DNA from: Candidatus Rokuibacteriota bacterium | GTDB taxonomy: Bacteria > Methylomirabilota > Methylomirabilia > Rokubacteriales > CSP1-6 | Length of the DNA: 64,000 nt | Reading direction: 5' to 3' | Assembly: GCA_003220225.1 (NCBI GenBank) | Contig: QHRU01000042.1 | Coordinates: 25,696-89,695 of the forward strand | Shown here: piece by piece, positions 8,812 through 19,902 of the stretch | Position numbering within the stretch: the stretch's first letter is position 1 | Layout: every line of letters begins with the position of its first letter | Notes under the pieces: generated by a model | Databases searched by the model: none | The model's input: only the letters and a program-made list of their open reading frames with translations | What the model was told of the DNA's origin: nothing | Made by a program: the position numbers and the translations under genes

Positions 8812-10413
8812 TCATCGGAGCGCGCTCTTGATGACCTTGCCGTTCGGGTTGCGCGGCAACGCGTCGAGCACCGCGATCTCGCGCGGGACCTTGAACTTCG
8901 CGAGCCGCGCGGCGACGAAACGGCGCACGTCGTCGGGGTCCACCGAGACGCCGGCCCGCGGGACCACGCACGCCTTCACCGCCTCACCGTACACGGGATC
9001 GGCCACGCCGACGACGGCGGCCTCGAGGACGGCCGGATGGGCGCACAGCACGTCCTCGACCTCCACGCAGTAGATCTTCTCGCCGCCGCGATTGATCATG
9101 TCCTTGAGGCGATCCATGATCGTCACGTAGCCGTCGGCGTCGATCCTCGCGAGGTCGCCCGAGCGCATCCAGCCGTCGCCCATCGTCGCCGCCGTCGCCT
9201 CCGGATTCGCCCAGTAACCGGGTACCACGTGCGGGCCCCGGATGCACAGCTCGCCCACCTCGTCGGCCGCGCACTCGCGGCCGGTGCCGACGTCCACCGT
9301 GCGCAGCTCGGCGATCGGCACCGGCCAGCCGACCGACGAGATCCGCGCGAGCTCCTGGCCGAACGGCATGAGCGTCGTTGGCGACGACGTCTCCGTCATC
9401 CCGTACGCGTTCTGCAGGGTGGCCTGCGGCAGCCACTCGCGCAGTGCGACGATGCCGTCGGGCGGCGTCGGCGCGCCGCCGTAGCCGACGCGCCGCAGGC
9501 TGCGGCCGGCGTCACGCGCGCCCGGCTGCTGCAGCATCATCGTGAACACCGTCGGCGCCGCGATCATGTACGTGATCCGCTCGGCGTCGAGCAGACGGAT
9601 CGCCTCCGCCGCGTCGAAGGTCCGCATCACGACCGTGGTGCCGCCGAGCCAGGCCATCGTCAGGAGCTGACCGATGAGACCGGTCACGTGGAAGAGCGGT
9701 ACCGCCACCAGGGTGCGCTCGCCGTCGCCGAGTCCCATGCAGCGCTCGAAGGAGATGCTCGACGTGACGATGCCGACGTGCGTGCCCAACGCGCCCTTCG
9801 GGCGGCCGGTCGTGCCCGAGGTGTACATGATGAACGCCGTGTCATCCTCGTCGACGACGACCGCGGGCGGGCGCTCCCGCGTGTCGGTCAGGCGGTCGAG
9901 CGGCTCCGTCCCCGCCGGCGGCCGGCCCGCCACGTAGACGGCCTCGCAGGGGACGGTGGCGCGGATCGGCGCGATCTCGTCCCACAGCGCCTCGTGCATG
10001 ATCAGAATCCGCGCGCCGGAGTTCTGCAGCATGAACTCGAGCTCCGGCGCCCGCAGCTTGGTGTTCAGCGTGACGGCCACCGCGCCGAGCCGCGCGCACG
10101 CGAAGACGCCGACGCAGAAGTCGACGGAGTTCAGCAGGAGCAGCGCCACGCGGTCGCCCGGCTTGACGCCGTGCCGGGCGTGGAGGGCACCGGCCATACG
10201 GTCCACCTCGGCGCGCAGCTCGCGCCAGGTCAGGCGGCGCTCGCGCGTGACGACGGCGTCGCGGTCGGGCACGCGCGCGGCCGCGCGGCCGAGCACGTCG
10301 CCGAGCGTCCGCGCGTCCCGCGGGTAGCCGCGCAGCCGGTGGCCGTGATGGGTCTCATCGACGAGATCGCGGGTGAGCGGCGCCGGCCAGAGGTCGCTTC
10401 CCCGGACGCGCAT
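8812..10413 (-). CDS. AMP-dependent acyl-CoA synthetase/ligase
   Basis: 533 aa; IMYTSGTTGRPKGALGTH, YGMTETSSPTT, WMRSGDLARIDADGYVTIMDRLKDMINRGGEKI, PRNPNGKVIKSALR. Confidence 0.93.
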   Translation of the reverse strand: MRVRGSDLWPAPLTRDLVDETHHGHRLRGYPRDARTLGDVLGRAAARVPDRDAVVTRERRLTWRELRAEVDRMAGALHARHGVKPGDRVALLLLNSVDFCVGVFACARLGAVAVTLNTKLRAPELEFMLQNSGARILIMHEALWDEIAPIRATVPCEAVYVAGRPPAGTEPLDRLTDTRERPPAVVVDEDDTAFIMYTSGTTGRPKGALGTHVGIVTSSISFERCMGLGDGERTLVAVPLFHVTGLIGQLLTMAWLGGTTVVMRTFDAAEAIRLLDAERITYMIAAPTVFTMMLQQPGARDAGRSLRRVGYGGAPTPPDGIVALREWLPQATLQNAYGMTETSSPTTLMPFGQELARISSVGWPVPIAELRTVDVGTGRECAADEVGELCIRGPHVVPGYWANPEATAATMGDGWMRSGDLARIDADGYVTIMDRLKDMINRGGEKIYCVEVEDVLCAHPAVLEAAVVGVADPVYGEAVKACVVPRAGVSVDPDDVRRFVAARLAKFKVPREIAVLDALPRNPNGKVIKSALR

Positions 10414-10416
10414 CGT

Positions 10417-10824
10417 TCAGACGGCGGCGCGAACGTGCTCGCGGACGAAGCGGACGATGTCCTGGGTCGAGGTGCCGGGCGTGAAGAGCTCCTTCACGCC
10501 GATCGCCTTGAGGGCGGCGATGTCCTCGGGCGGGATGATGCCGCCACCGAAGACCACGACGTCCTCGGCGCCCTTCTCCTTCAAGAGCTCGAGCACGCGC
10601 TTGAAGAGGTAGTTGTGGGCGCCGGAGAGCACGCTGAGCCCGATCGCATCCGCGTCCTCCTGGACCGCGGTGGCCACGATCTGCTCCGGGGTCTGGTGCA
10701 GGCCCGTGTAGATGACCTCGAAGCCGGCGTCGCGCAGGGCACGGGCCACGATCTTGGCGCCGCGGTCGTGGCCGTCGAGGCCGGGCTTGGCGACGACCAC
10801 GCGCACGGTGCGCTCCGGGCTCAC
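10417..10824 (-). CDS. Cobalamin-binding small subunit of acyl-CoA mutase (methylmalonyl/isobutyryl-CoA mutase)
   Basis: 135 aa; [22 protein letters not shown] (DxHxxG), LSVLSGAHN (SxL), [11 protein letters not shown] (GG). Confidence 0.92.
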   Translation of the reverse strand: MSPERTVRVVVAKPGLDGHDRGAKIVARALRDAGFEVIYTGLHQTPEQIVATAVQEDADAIGLSVLSGAHNYLFKRVLELLKEKGAEDVVVFGGGIIPPEDIAALKAIGVKELFTPGTSTQDIVRFVREHVRAAV

Positions 10825-11246
10825 TGCGCCTCCGCCAGCGCCTGTCGTATGCGCTCGCCGATCTGGATGATCTGGGCGCGGTCCCCCGGCACGAGCTTCC
10901 AGTCGAAGCCCTTGCCATCGTTGTTCCAGCGCGGGATGAGGTGCAGGTGGAAGTGCGGCACCGACTGGAAGGCGGCGGCGCCGTTGGCCTGGAGGATGTT
11001 GAGCCCGTCCGGCTTGACCGCCTCCCGCAGGGCGACGGCCACCGTCTTCGCCGTCGCGATGGCCGCCTGCAGATCGTCGACGTCCGCATCCCAGATCGTC
11101 GGCGCGTGCGGCCGCGTGACGACGAGACAGTGCCCGGCGTTCAACGGGTTGATGTCCATGAACACCAGCGTGCGGTCATCCTCGTAGACCTTCATGGACG
11201 GGATCTGACCGTCGAGGATCTTGCAGAAGACGCAGTCGGCGCTCAT
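10821..11246 (-). CDS. HIT family protein
   Basis: 141 aa; [13 protein letters not shown]..., FHLHLIPRW histidine triad HxHxxxR-like. Confidence 0.9.
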   Translation of the reverse strand: MSADCVFCKILDGQIPSMKVYEDDRTLVFMDINPLNAGHCLVVTRPHAPTIWDADVDDLQAAIATAKTVAVALREAVKPDGLNILQANGAAAFQSVPHFHLHLIPRWNNDGKGFDWKLVPGDRAQIIQIGERIRQALAEAQ

Positions 11247-11259
11247 GCCCTCGCCCCTC

Positions 11260-12330
11260 CTAGACGGCCAGCATCCACCCGTGGGTGTCGGGCGCCGTGC
11301 CGTACTGGATCCCGACGATCGTGTCGTAGAGCTTCTGGGACAGCTCGCCGATCCTGCCGCCGTTCACGACGATGCGCTCGCTCTTGTACGTCAGCTCACC
11401 GACGGGCGAGATGACGGCGGCCGTGCCCGTCGCCCACACTTCCTTCAGCGCGCCCTTGTGAGCGGCCGCGATGACCTCGTCGATGGTGATCTGGCGCTCC
11501 GACACGCGCAGGCCCCACGCGCGCATCAGCGTCAGCGCGGTGTCGCGCGTGACGCCGGCCAGGATGGTGCCGGCGAGCGGCGGCGTGATCACCTCGTCGC
11601 CGATCTTCAGCATGATGTTCGAGGTGCCGACCTCCTCGAGGTACTTGTGGTGCACGCCGTCCAGCCAGAGCACCTGCGTGAAGCCCTCGTGCTTGGCCTC
11701 CTCGGCCGCGTAGAGGCTGGCCGCGTAGTTGGCCGACGTCTTCGCCTCGCCGAGGCCGCCCGCCACCGCGCGCACGTAGTTGTCGATGACCTTGATCTTC
11801 GTCGGCGCGAGGCCCTCCGGATAGTACGGGCCGACCGGCGACAGGATCGCGTAGTAGATGTACTCCTTGGCCGGGCGCACGCCGAGGAACGGCTCGCTCG
11901 CGATGATGGTCGGCCGGATGTAGAGCGAGGTGCCGACGGACGACGGCACCCAGTCGCGGTCGACGTCCACCAGCGTCGTCCACGATCTCAGGATGAGGTC
12001 GGGATCGAGCTGCGGAATCGTCATGCGCGTGGCCGTGCGGTTCAGCCGCTCCACGTGCTTCTGCGGGCGAAAGAGACGGATCGTGCCGTCCGTGCCGCGG
12101 AAGGCCTTCAGCCCCTCGAAGAGCGACTGGCCGTAGTGCAGCACGGCCGTGGCCGGATCGAGCGAGAGCGGCGCGTAGGGCTCGACGCGCGGGTCGTACC
12201 AGCCCTTCTCTTCCTGGAAATCGACGACGAACATGTGGTCGGTGAACACCGTGCCGAAGGCCAGATCCTTGTCCTTCGGCCTCTGTTTCTTCTTCGCCGT
12301 CTTCGTGATCCGGATCGCGTCGCTACTCAT
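11260..12330 (-). CDS. ilvE: Branched-chain amino acid aminotransferase
   Basis: MSSDAIRITKTAKKKQRPKDKDLAFGTVFTDHMF...; LHYGQSLFEGLKAFR, SANYAASL, LEEVGTSNIML typical of class IV group II BCAT. Confidence 0.92.
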   Translation of the reverse strand: MSSDAIRITKTAKKKQRPKDKDLAFGTVFTDHMFVVDFQEEKGWYDPRVEPYAPLSLDPATAVLHYGQSLFEGLKAFRGTDGTIRLFRPQKHVERLNRTATRMTIPQLDPDLILRSWTTLVDVDRDWVPSSVGTSLYIRPTIIASEPFLGVRPAKEYIYYAILSPVGPYYPEGLAPTKIKVIDNYVRAVAGGLGEAKTSANYAASLYAAEEAKHEGFTQVLWLDGVHHKYLEEVGTSNIMLKIGDEVITPPLAGTILAGVTRDTALTLMRAWGLRVSERQITIDEVIAAAHKGALKEVWATGTAAVISPVGELTYKSERIVVNGGRIGELSQKLYDTIVGIQYGTAPDTHGWMLAV

Positions 12331-12382
12331 CTCTCCCCCCTCTGGCAACGAACAGCCCGGCATCGTGCCGCCTCATGACGCT

Positions 12383-12508
12383 CGAGGACGATCAAAATGG
12401 TCCAGATGCGAGGCGCCGAGGGAGGGGCCGACTGAGGCGTAGGCCGCCTACGCCGCAGGGAGGCCCGACCGAGGCAACGACGCAGATGGGCCATTTTCAT
12501 CGTCCTCG
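12383..12508. repeat. 126-bp imperfect inverted repeat with nested central palindrome and internal direct repeat
   Basis: Ends CGAGGACGATcAAAATGGtCCA / TGGgCCATTTTcATCGTCCTCG; centre GGCGTAGGC-C-GCCTACGCC at 12436-12454; direct GGGAGGggCCGACtGAGGC / GGGAGGccCGACcGAGGC. Confidence 0.8.
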
Positions 12509-14119
<1,611 letters not shown>

Positions 14120-14144
14120 CCTCGCCTCCCCGACGCGCCGGCGA

Positions 14145-15284
14145 TCACTTGAGCACCTCGCGCGCGATGACCAGCTTCTGGATCTGCGACGTGCCCTCGT
14201 AGATCTGCGTGATCTTCGCGTCGCGGAAGTAGCGCTCGACCTCGGCCTCGCGGATGAAGCCGAAGCCGCCGTGGACCTGCACGGCGTCGGTGGCGACCTT
14301 CATCGCCGTCTCGGCCGCGAAGAGCTTGGCCATCGCCGCTTCCTTCGTGTACGGCTGGCCGGCGTCCTTGAGGCTGGCCGCCTTCAGCGTCATGAGCCGC
14401 GCGCCGTCGATGGCGGTCGCCATGTCGGCCAGCATCCAGCCGACCATCTGGTGCTCGCCGATCAGCACGCCGAACGCCTTGCGCTCGCGCGCGTACCTGA
14501 CCGACCGCTCGTAGGCGCCGGCCGCGATGCCGACCGCCTGCGCGGCGATGCCGACGCGCCCGCCGTCGAGGGTGGCCAGCGCGATGTGAAAGCCCCTGCC
14601 CTCCTCGCCGATCCGGTTGGCGGCGGGGACGCGGCAGGCATCGAAGACCAGCTCGGCGGTGTCGGAGGCGCGGATGCCGAGCTTGTCCTCCGTCTTGCTG
14701 ACCGAGAAGCCGGGCGCGCCCTTTTCGACGACGAACGCGCTGATCCCGCGGTGGGCCTTGTCGCGGTCCGTCTGGGCGAACACCAGCGCGTACGAGGCCT
14801 CGCGGCCGGTGCTGATGAAGAGCTTGCGCCCGGTGAGCACGTAGTTCTCGCCGTCGCGCACGGCCACCGTGTGCTGGTTGCGCGCATCGGAGCCCGCCTC
14901 GGGCTCGGTGAGGGCGAAGCAGCCGAGCGCGTGACCGGCCGCCACCGGCTTGAGGAAGCGCGCGCGCTGCTCGTCGGTACCGTACTTCCACAGCGGGTCG
15001 CAGTAGAGCGAATTGTTGACCGACATGACGACCGCGTGCGAGGCGCACGCCTTGGCGATCTCCTCCAGCGCGACCACGTACGAGACGGCGTCGGCCCCGG
15101 CGCCGCCCCACTGCTCCGGCACCATGATCCCGAGCAGGCCCAGCTCGCCCATGCGCTTGACCGTCTCGTGCGGGAAGCGCGCGTCGCGGTCGATCTCCGA
15201 GGCGATGGGCGCCACGTGCTCCTGGGCGAACTCCGCAGCCATCGCGCGGATCATTTGCTGCTCTGACGTCAGCTCGATTCGCAT
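14145..15284 (-). CDS. Acyl-CoA dehydrogenase
   Basis: [24 protein letters not shown]...[10 protein letters not shown]...[27 protein letters not shown]. Confidence 0.93.
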   Translation of the reverse strand: MRIELTSEQQMIRAMAAEFAQEHVAPIASEIDRDARFPHETVKRMGELGLLGIMVPEQWGGAGADAVSYVVALEEIAKACASHAVVMSVNNSLYCDPLWKYGTDEQRARFLKPVAAGHALGCFALTEPEAGSDARNQHTVAVRDGENYVLTGRKLFISTGREASYALVFAQTDRDKAHRGISAFVVEKGAPGFSVSKTEDKLGIRASDTAELVFDACRVPAANRIGEEGRGFHIALATLDGGRVGIAAQAVGIAAGAYERSVRYARERKAFGVLIGEHQMVGWMLADMATAIDGARLMTLKAASLKDAGQPYTKEAAMAKLFAAETAMKVATDAVQVHGGFGFIREAEVERYFRDAKITQIYEGTSQIQKLVIAREVLK

Positions 15285-15295
15285 GATCCCTTTCG

Positions 15296-16279
15296 CTACG
15301 ATTTGTCCAGCAGTCGCTTGAATTCGTCGGTCAGCGCCGGGACCACCTCGAAGAGGTCGGCCACGATGCCGTAATCGGCGATCTTGAAGATCGGCGCCTC
15401 CGGGTCCTTGTTGACGGCGACGATGATCTTCGAGGTGCGCATGCCGGCCAGGTGCTGGATGGCGCCCGAGACGCCGAAGCCGAGGTAGAGCTTGGGCGAG
15501 ATCGTGCGGCCGGTCTGGCCGATCTGGAAGCGGTGCGGCCGCCAGCCGGCGTCCACCGCGGCGCGCGAGGCGCCGACAGCGGCGCCGATCACCTTGCCCA
15601 TGTCCTCCAGAATTACGTAGTTCTCGGGGCCTTTCATGCCGCGCCCACCGGAGATGACGATCTCGGCCTCGGTCAGCTCGGGCAGGCCCGTCGAGACCTC
15701 CTCGCGCCGCTCGACCAGCTTCATCCTCGCGGCGGGGATCTTCACGCTCGGCTTCTCCACCTGCGCGCTCTTGCCGGCCGCGCTCTCGGCGGGCTTGAAG
15801 ACGTTCGGGCGCAGGGTGGCGATCCACGGCGTCTTCGCCCACGTCATCTTCGCGAGGAGCTTGCCGGCGTAGACGGGGCGCGTCGCGACCAGCGCGTCGC
15901 CCTCCATCGCCAGGGCCACCGAGTCGGCCGAGAGCCCGGCGCCGAGCCTCGCGGCGAGCCGCGCCACGAACTCGCGCATGCGGCTCGTCACCGGCGCGAA
16001 GATCGCCTTCGGCGACTCCTTGGCCACGAGCTCGGCGAGCGCCGGCACCCACACCTCGCCCATGTAGGGCGCGAAGGCGGCGTTCTCGAGCACCCAGACC
16101 TTCGAGGCCCCCCACGCGCCGAGCTGCTTGATCCCCTCGTCGCTCGCCTTGTCGGTGAGCCAGACCGCCTCGACGTTGGCGCCCGCCAGTCGGCCGGCCT
16201 CGCCCAGCACCTCGGCCATCACCTTCTTGGGCGAGCCCTTCCGATCGTCCTCGACGATGCACCAGTATGCGGTTGCCAT
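15296..16279 (-). CDS. etfA: Electron transfer flavoprotein alpha subunit
   Basis: 327 aa; [70 protein letters not shown]. Confidence 0.95.
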   Translation of the reverse strand: MATAYWCIVEDDRKGSPKKVMAEVLGEAGRLAGANVEAVWLTDKASDEGIKQLGAWGASKVWVLENAAFAPYMGEVWVPALAELVAKESPKAIFAPVTSRMREFVARLAARLGAGLSADSVALAMEGDALVATRPVYAGKLLAKMTWAKTPWIATLRPNVFKPAESAAGKSAQVEKPSVKIPAARMKLVERREEVSTGLPELTEAEIVISGGRGMKGPENYVILEDMGKVIGAAVGASRAAVDAGWRPHRFQIGQTGRTISPKLYLGFGVSGAIQHLAGMRTSKIIVAVNKDPEAPIFKIADYGIVADLFEVVPALTDEFKRLLDKS

Positions 16280-16280
16280 G

Positions 16281-17060
16281 TCAGATCGCCTTCGCGTCCT
16301 CGCGCAACGCGCGGACGAGCTCTTTCACCGCGTCCTTGATCTCGCCCTGGATGACCCGCCCCGGCGGCCGCGCCGGCAGCGCCTCGAGGTTCTTCACGGC
16401 GACCTGCGGGGCGGCGGGCGTGAGGCCGAGGTCGCCGGCCTTCACGTCCTTGATCTCCTTCTTCTTGGCGCCCATGATCCCCTTCAGCGTCGGATAGCGC
16501 GGCTCGTTGAGCCCCTTCTGCGCGGAGAGCACGGCGGGCAGCGGCAGATCGAAGACCTCGAGCCCGCCCTCGACCTGGCGGCCCACGCGCACGCTCTTGG
16601 CGTCGGCGTCGACGGCCTCTTCCATGATCCACGACGCGCAGGGCCAGCCGAGCACCTCGGCCAGCTGCGCGCCGACGGCGCCCATGTCGTCGTCGATCGC
16701 CTGGCGGCCGCAGAGCACGAGCGCGGGCTGCTCCTGCTTGATCACGGCGGCGAGCGCCTGCGCGGTGGCCAGCGTGTCGGCGTTGGCCCAGGCGGGATCG
16801 TTCAGATGGATCGCGCGGTCGCAGCCCATGGCGAGCGCCGAGCGCAGCGCCTCTTTCACCCGATCCGGACCGAGCGAGACCGCGATCACTTCACCTTGAC
16901 CACGCTTCTCCTTGAGTCGAAGAGCCTCTTCGATGGCGAATTCGTCATACGGCGAAACGATCCACGTGATCCCCGCGGTGTCGATGGCCTTCGGATCACC
17001 ACCGATCTTCACCTGCGTGGCGGTGTCCGGAACCTGCTTGATGGCGACGACGATCTTCAT
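16281..17060 (-). CDS. etfB: Electron transfer flavoprotein beta subunit
   Basis: 259 aa; MKIVVAIKQVPDTATQVKI, SPYDEFAIEEALRLKEK, LPAVLSAQKGLNEPRYPTLKGIMGAKKKEI. Confidence 0.95.
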   Translation of the reverse strand: MKIVVAIKQVPDTATQVKIGGDPKAIDTAGITWIVSPYDEFAIEEALRLKEKRGQGEVIAVSLGPDRVKEALRSALAMGCDRAIHLNDPAWANADTLATAQALAAVIKQEQPALVLCGRQAIDDDMGAVGAQLAEVLGWPCASWIMEEAVDADAKSVRVGRQVEGGLEVFDLPLPAVLSAQKGLNEPRYPTLKGIMGAKKKEIKDVKAGDLGLTPAAPQVAVKNLEALPARPPGRVIQGEIKDAVKELVRALREDAKAI

Positions 17061-17800
17061 GAGGTCGCTCCTCGCTCGGACTGCTCGTAGTGGAGTTCGC
17101 GGGTGATCCGGAAGCGGTCGCCGGGGATGAAGACGCGATCGAAGACGACGGGCGCGCCGCCCTGGTCGAACGACACGCGCTCGGACTCGAAGGCGGGCAC
17201 GCCGGCGCGGCAGCCGAGCTCGCGCGCCTCGCGGAGCCCGAGCCGCACGGCCGACACGCTCTCGCGCGCGCGATCGATGGTGATGCCGAGCTTGAACTCG
17301 AGCACCTGGCGCAGCGGCGTGGTGCCGAGATCCGCCTTCAGCACCTCCTCGCCGACGGCCGTGGAGAGGAACGAGCGCTGGAGACTCATCGGGTGGCCGT
17401 CGACCAGCCGCAGCCGCTCGAGCTGCACGACGCCGGCGCGCGCGCCGAGGCCGAGCGCGTCGGTCACGCGGCGGTCGGCGCGCGCCACGCGCCCGCCGAG
17501 CAGACGCGTGGTGACGTGCTCGCCCTGCGCGGAGAGGTCGCCGGCGAAGCGGCGCAGCTGCAAGATGTCGTAGTCGATCGACGGCGCGGCGACGAAGGTG
17601 CCGAGGCCGTGACGGCGCGCGATCAGGTTCTCACGCTCGAGCACCTCGAGCGCCTGGCGCAGCGTCATGAGCGTCACCCCGAAGCTCTTCGCGAGCTGGC
17701 GCTGGTTGTCGAGCCGCGTCCCCGGCGTGAGGCGGCCGGCGTGGATGCGGTCGCGCAGCGACTCGGCGATGCGGTGGTAACGCGGCACCCGTGCGTTCAC
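17057..17800 (-). CDS. GntR family transcriptional regulator (UTRA/HutC type)
   Basis: 247 aa; RYHRIAESLRDRIHAGRLTPGTRLDNQRQLAKSFGVTLMTLRQALEVLERENLIARRHGLGTFV plus UTRA-like C-terminus; ATGA overlap with etfB. Confidence 0.92.
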   Translation of the reverse strand: MNARVPRYHRIAESLRDRIHAGRLTPGTRLDNQRQLAKSFGVTLMTLRQALEVLERENLIARRHGLGTFVAAPSIDYDILQLRRFAGDLSAQGEHVTTRLLGGRVARADRRVTDALGLGARAGVVQLERLRLVDGHPMSLQRSFLSTAVGEEVLKADLGTTPLRQVLEFKLGITIDRARESVSAVRLGLREARELGCRAGVPAFESERVSFDQGGAPVVFDRVFIPGDRFRITRELHYEQSERGATS

Positions 17801-17815
17801 GGCGACTCCTCTGTC

Positions 17816-17831
17816 GGTGTTCTAGAACTCC
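17816..17831. promoter_or_regulatory. Candidate GntR operator palindrome
   Basis: GG-t-GTTCTAGAAC-t-CC; core GTTCTAGAAC at 17819-17828, ~19 bp upstream of the GntR start. Confidence 0.4.
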
Positions 17832-18163
17832 GCGCTGCAAGAATCGTCGCCGGGGCGCCGAACGGAACGAACGAGAGCAACGACGAAAGGGACTTAGGCG
17901 CGACGGCGGTTACGGGAGGCATTGTACGGCCGGGGCCCGAGGGTCCGCAAGAGGATCCGGCGGCTACGCAAAAAAGGGGCAACAAAGCGCGTCGATTGAG
18001 CAACGCCATGCACTGCCGCAGCCGGCGCCGCCGCGAAATCCCCGAACATCGCCGGTCTCGGGTCCGGTACGGCGATTGCTCTTTCCAGCGTACGAGCGAG
18101 CGGACGGCTCGCGGTCCGCGCCGAAAGGCCGGGCCGCTTCGCTCAAACCGACGCTTGCTCGAC

Positions 18164-18189
18164 CGCGCTCATGAGCGCGCTTCTTTTTT
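18164..18189 (+). terminator. Plus-strand intrinsic terminator with no plus-strand CDS upstream
   Basis: Perfect palindrome CGCGCTCATGAGCGCG followed by CTTCTTTTTT. Confidence 0.6.
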
Positions 18190-18204
18190 GTGCGGGGAAG
18201 GGCG

Positions 18205-19275
18205 CTACGTCTCCTCCGCCAGACGGCGGCTCAGCGCGACCAGCGCGTCGAGCTTGCCGCGGGCGGCGCTCGAGTCGATCGACTGCGCGGCGACGGCGAC
18301 GCCGTCCTTGAGGTCGCGCGCCCGGGCGCCGGCCACGAGCGCGGCGGCGGCGTTCATCAGCACGATGTCGCGCCGGGGCCCCGTTTCGCCGCCGAGCACC
18401 GCGCGGATGATCTCGGCGTTCTGCTCGCGGTCGCCGCCCTGGAGGTCCTTGATCGACGCGCGCGCCAGCCCGAAGTCCTCCGGCCGCACCGCGTACGTGC
18501 GCACGCCGCCCTCGCGGACCTCGGAGACGCGGCTCTCGCCGGTGTTGGAGATCTCGTCGAGATTGTCGGCCCCGTGCACGACGAAGGCGCGCACCGTCCC
18601 CAGCTCGGCCAGCACGCGCGCCAGCGGCTCGGTGAGCGACGCCGCGTAGACGCCGATGATCTGGGCGTTGGCGGCGGCGGGGTTGGTGAGCGGCCCCAGC
18701 ATGTTGAAGACGGTGCGCACGCCCATCTCACGGCGCGCCGGCATGACGTGCTTCATCGCCGTGTGCAGCAGCGGCGCGTAGAGGAAGCCGATGCCGACCT
18801 CCTCGATGCAGCGCGTGACCTTGTCGGGCGGCAGCTCGAGGCTGATGCCGAGCGTCTCGACCACGTCGGCGGAGCCGCACAGCGAGGACACCGAGCGGTT
18901 GCCGTGCTTGGCCACGCGCAAGCCGGCGCCGGCCACGACGAAGGCGGTGGCCGTCGACACGTTGAAGGTGCCGGTGGCGTCACCGCCGGTGCCGCAGGTG
19001 TCGATGAGCATCTCCCGGTCGGTGCCGCTGATCCCCGCGACGTCGTCGCCCCGCGCGCGGATGCGCACGACCTTCTGCCGCATGACCTGGGCGAAGCCGA
19101 TCAGCTCCTCGACGGTCTCGCCCTTCATGCGCAAGGCCGTGAGGAAGGCGCCGATCTGCGCGCCGGTGGCCGCGCCCGTCATGATGGCTTCCATGGCGGC
19201 CGCCGCCTCGATACGGGTGAGGTCCCGGCGGTCCACCAGCGCGCGGACCGCCTCCGTGATGATCGGGCTCGTCAT
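18205..19275 (-). CDS. trpD: Anthranilate phosphoribosyltransferase
   Basis: 356 aa; DTCGTGGDATGTFNVSTATAFVVAGAGLRVAKHGNRSVSSLCGSADVVE, FNMLGPLTNPA. Confidence 0.95.
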   Translation of the reverse strand: MTSPIITEAVRALVDRRDLTRIEAAAAMEAIMTGAATGAQIGAFLTALRMKGETVEELIGFAQVMRQKVVRIRARGDDVAGISGTDREMLIDTCGTGGDATGTFNVSTATAFVVAGAGLRVAKHGNRSVSSLCGSADVVETLGISLELPPDKVTRCIEEVGIGFLYAPLLHTAMKHVMPARREMGVRTVFNMLGPLTNPAAANAQIIGVYAASLTEPLARVLAELGTVRAFVVHGADNLDEISNTGESRVSEVREGGVRTYAVRPEDFGLARASIKDLQGGDREQNAEIIRAVLGGETGPRRDIVLMNAAAALVAGARARDLKDGVAVAAQSIDSSAARGKLDALVALSRRLAEET

Positions 19276-19366
19276 GACCCTGCGATTCTAGCGCAGGTCT
19301 CCGGGTCGACGACGCCGCCGACCCGACCCTCGTGCGGACAGGTCGTGCGTTCCGGGAAACAAACCG

Positions 19367-19849
19367 TTACTGGCTGGTCGGGCCGCCCACCAGGATCGTC
19401 GTCGGCGCGATGCCGGCGAGCTTCACGTGCAGACGCCACGGCGGCGGGCCGACCTGGTCGAGCGGGAACGTCGCGAAGGTGTGGCCCTCGATGCGGCTGG
19501 GGCCCTCCCCGACGGGCACGCCGACACCGACGCCGGTCCCGATCACGCTGCCACGGCCGATCGACGCGCCGCCGACGCCGATGCCGACGGTCGGCCCCGG
19601 ACCCGTAACGACGGGCGCGTTCTCGATGGTCTGCGCGCGCACGGCCGTACCATCCGCCCTGACGATCCAGATGTCCTCCAGGCGGCGGTGATCCGTGTCG
19701 ATCTCGATCCTCAGCCGATCGGCGAGCATCTGGTAGGCGGCGGAGACCTTCGCGCCGTCCGGCTGCTGCTCCGGCTTGTACGGCAGGGTGGCCTGGGCGC
19801 AGCCCGCGAGCGCCACGAGCGCGACGACGGTCAACGATGGCGTGGTCAT
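19367..19849 (-). CDS. Putative lipoprotein, hypothetical
   Basis: 160 aa; lipobox-like VVALVALAGCAQ; Gly-rich GPTVGIGVGGASIGRGSVIGTGVGVGVPVG. Confidence 0.6.
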   Translation of the reverse strand: MTTPSLTVVALVALAGCAQATLPYKPEQQPDGAKVSAAYQMLADRLRIEIDTDHRRLEDIWIVRADGTAVRAQTIENAPVVTGPGPTVGIGVGGASIGRGSVIGTGVGVGVPVGEGPSRIEGHTFATFPLDQVGPPPWRLHVKLAGIAPTTILVGGPTSQ

Positions 19850-19882
19850 GCGGTCAGCGTACAGGCCGATCGTGATAAGGTC

Positions 19883-19900
19883 GAGCCTCCAAGGAGGCTC
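19883..19900 (+). promoter_or_regulatory. Palindrome overlapping the Shine-Dalgarno of the alcohol dehydrogenase gene
   Basis: GAGCCTCCAAGGAGGCTC, 2 nt before the ATG at 19903. Confidence 0.45.
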
Positions 19901-19902
19901 CC

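Noticed and set aside
7498-11187. 1229-aa plus-strand ORF
   Set aside because: Antisense shadow of the minus-strand acyl-CoA dehydrogenase, ligase, B12-subunit and HIT genes; Arg/His-rich translation with no domain.
17791-18174. 127-aa plus-strand ORF upstream of the terminator
   Set aside because: Arg/Ser/Ala-rich, overlaps the GntR 5' end, no domain or good start context; treated as possible ncRNA region instead.
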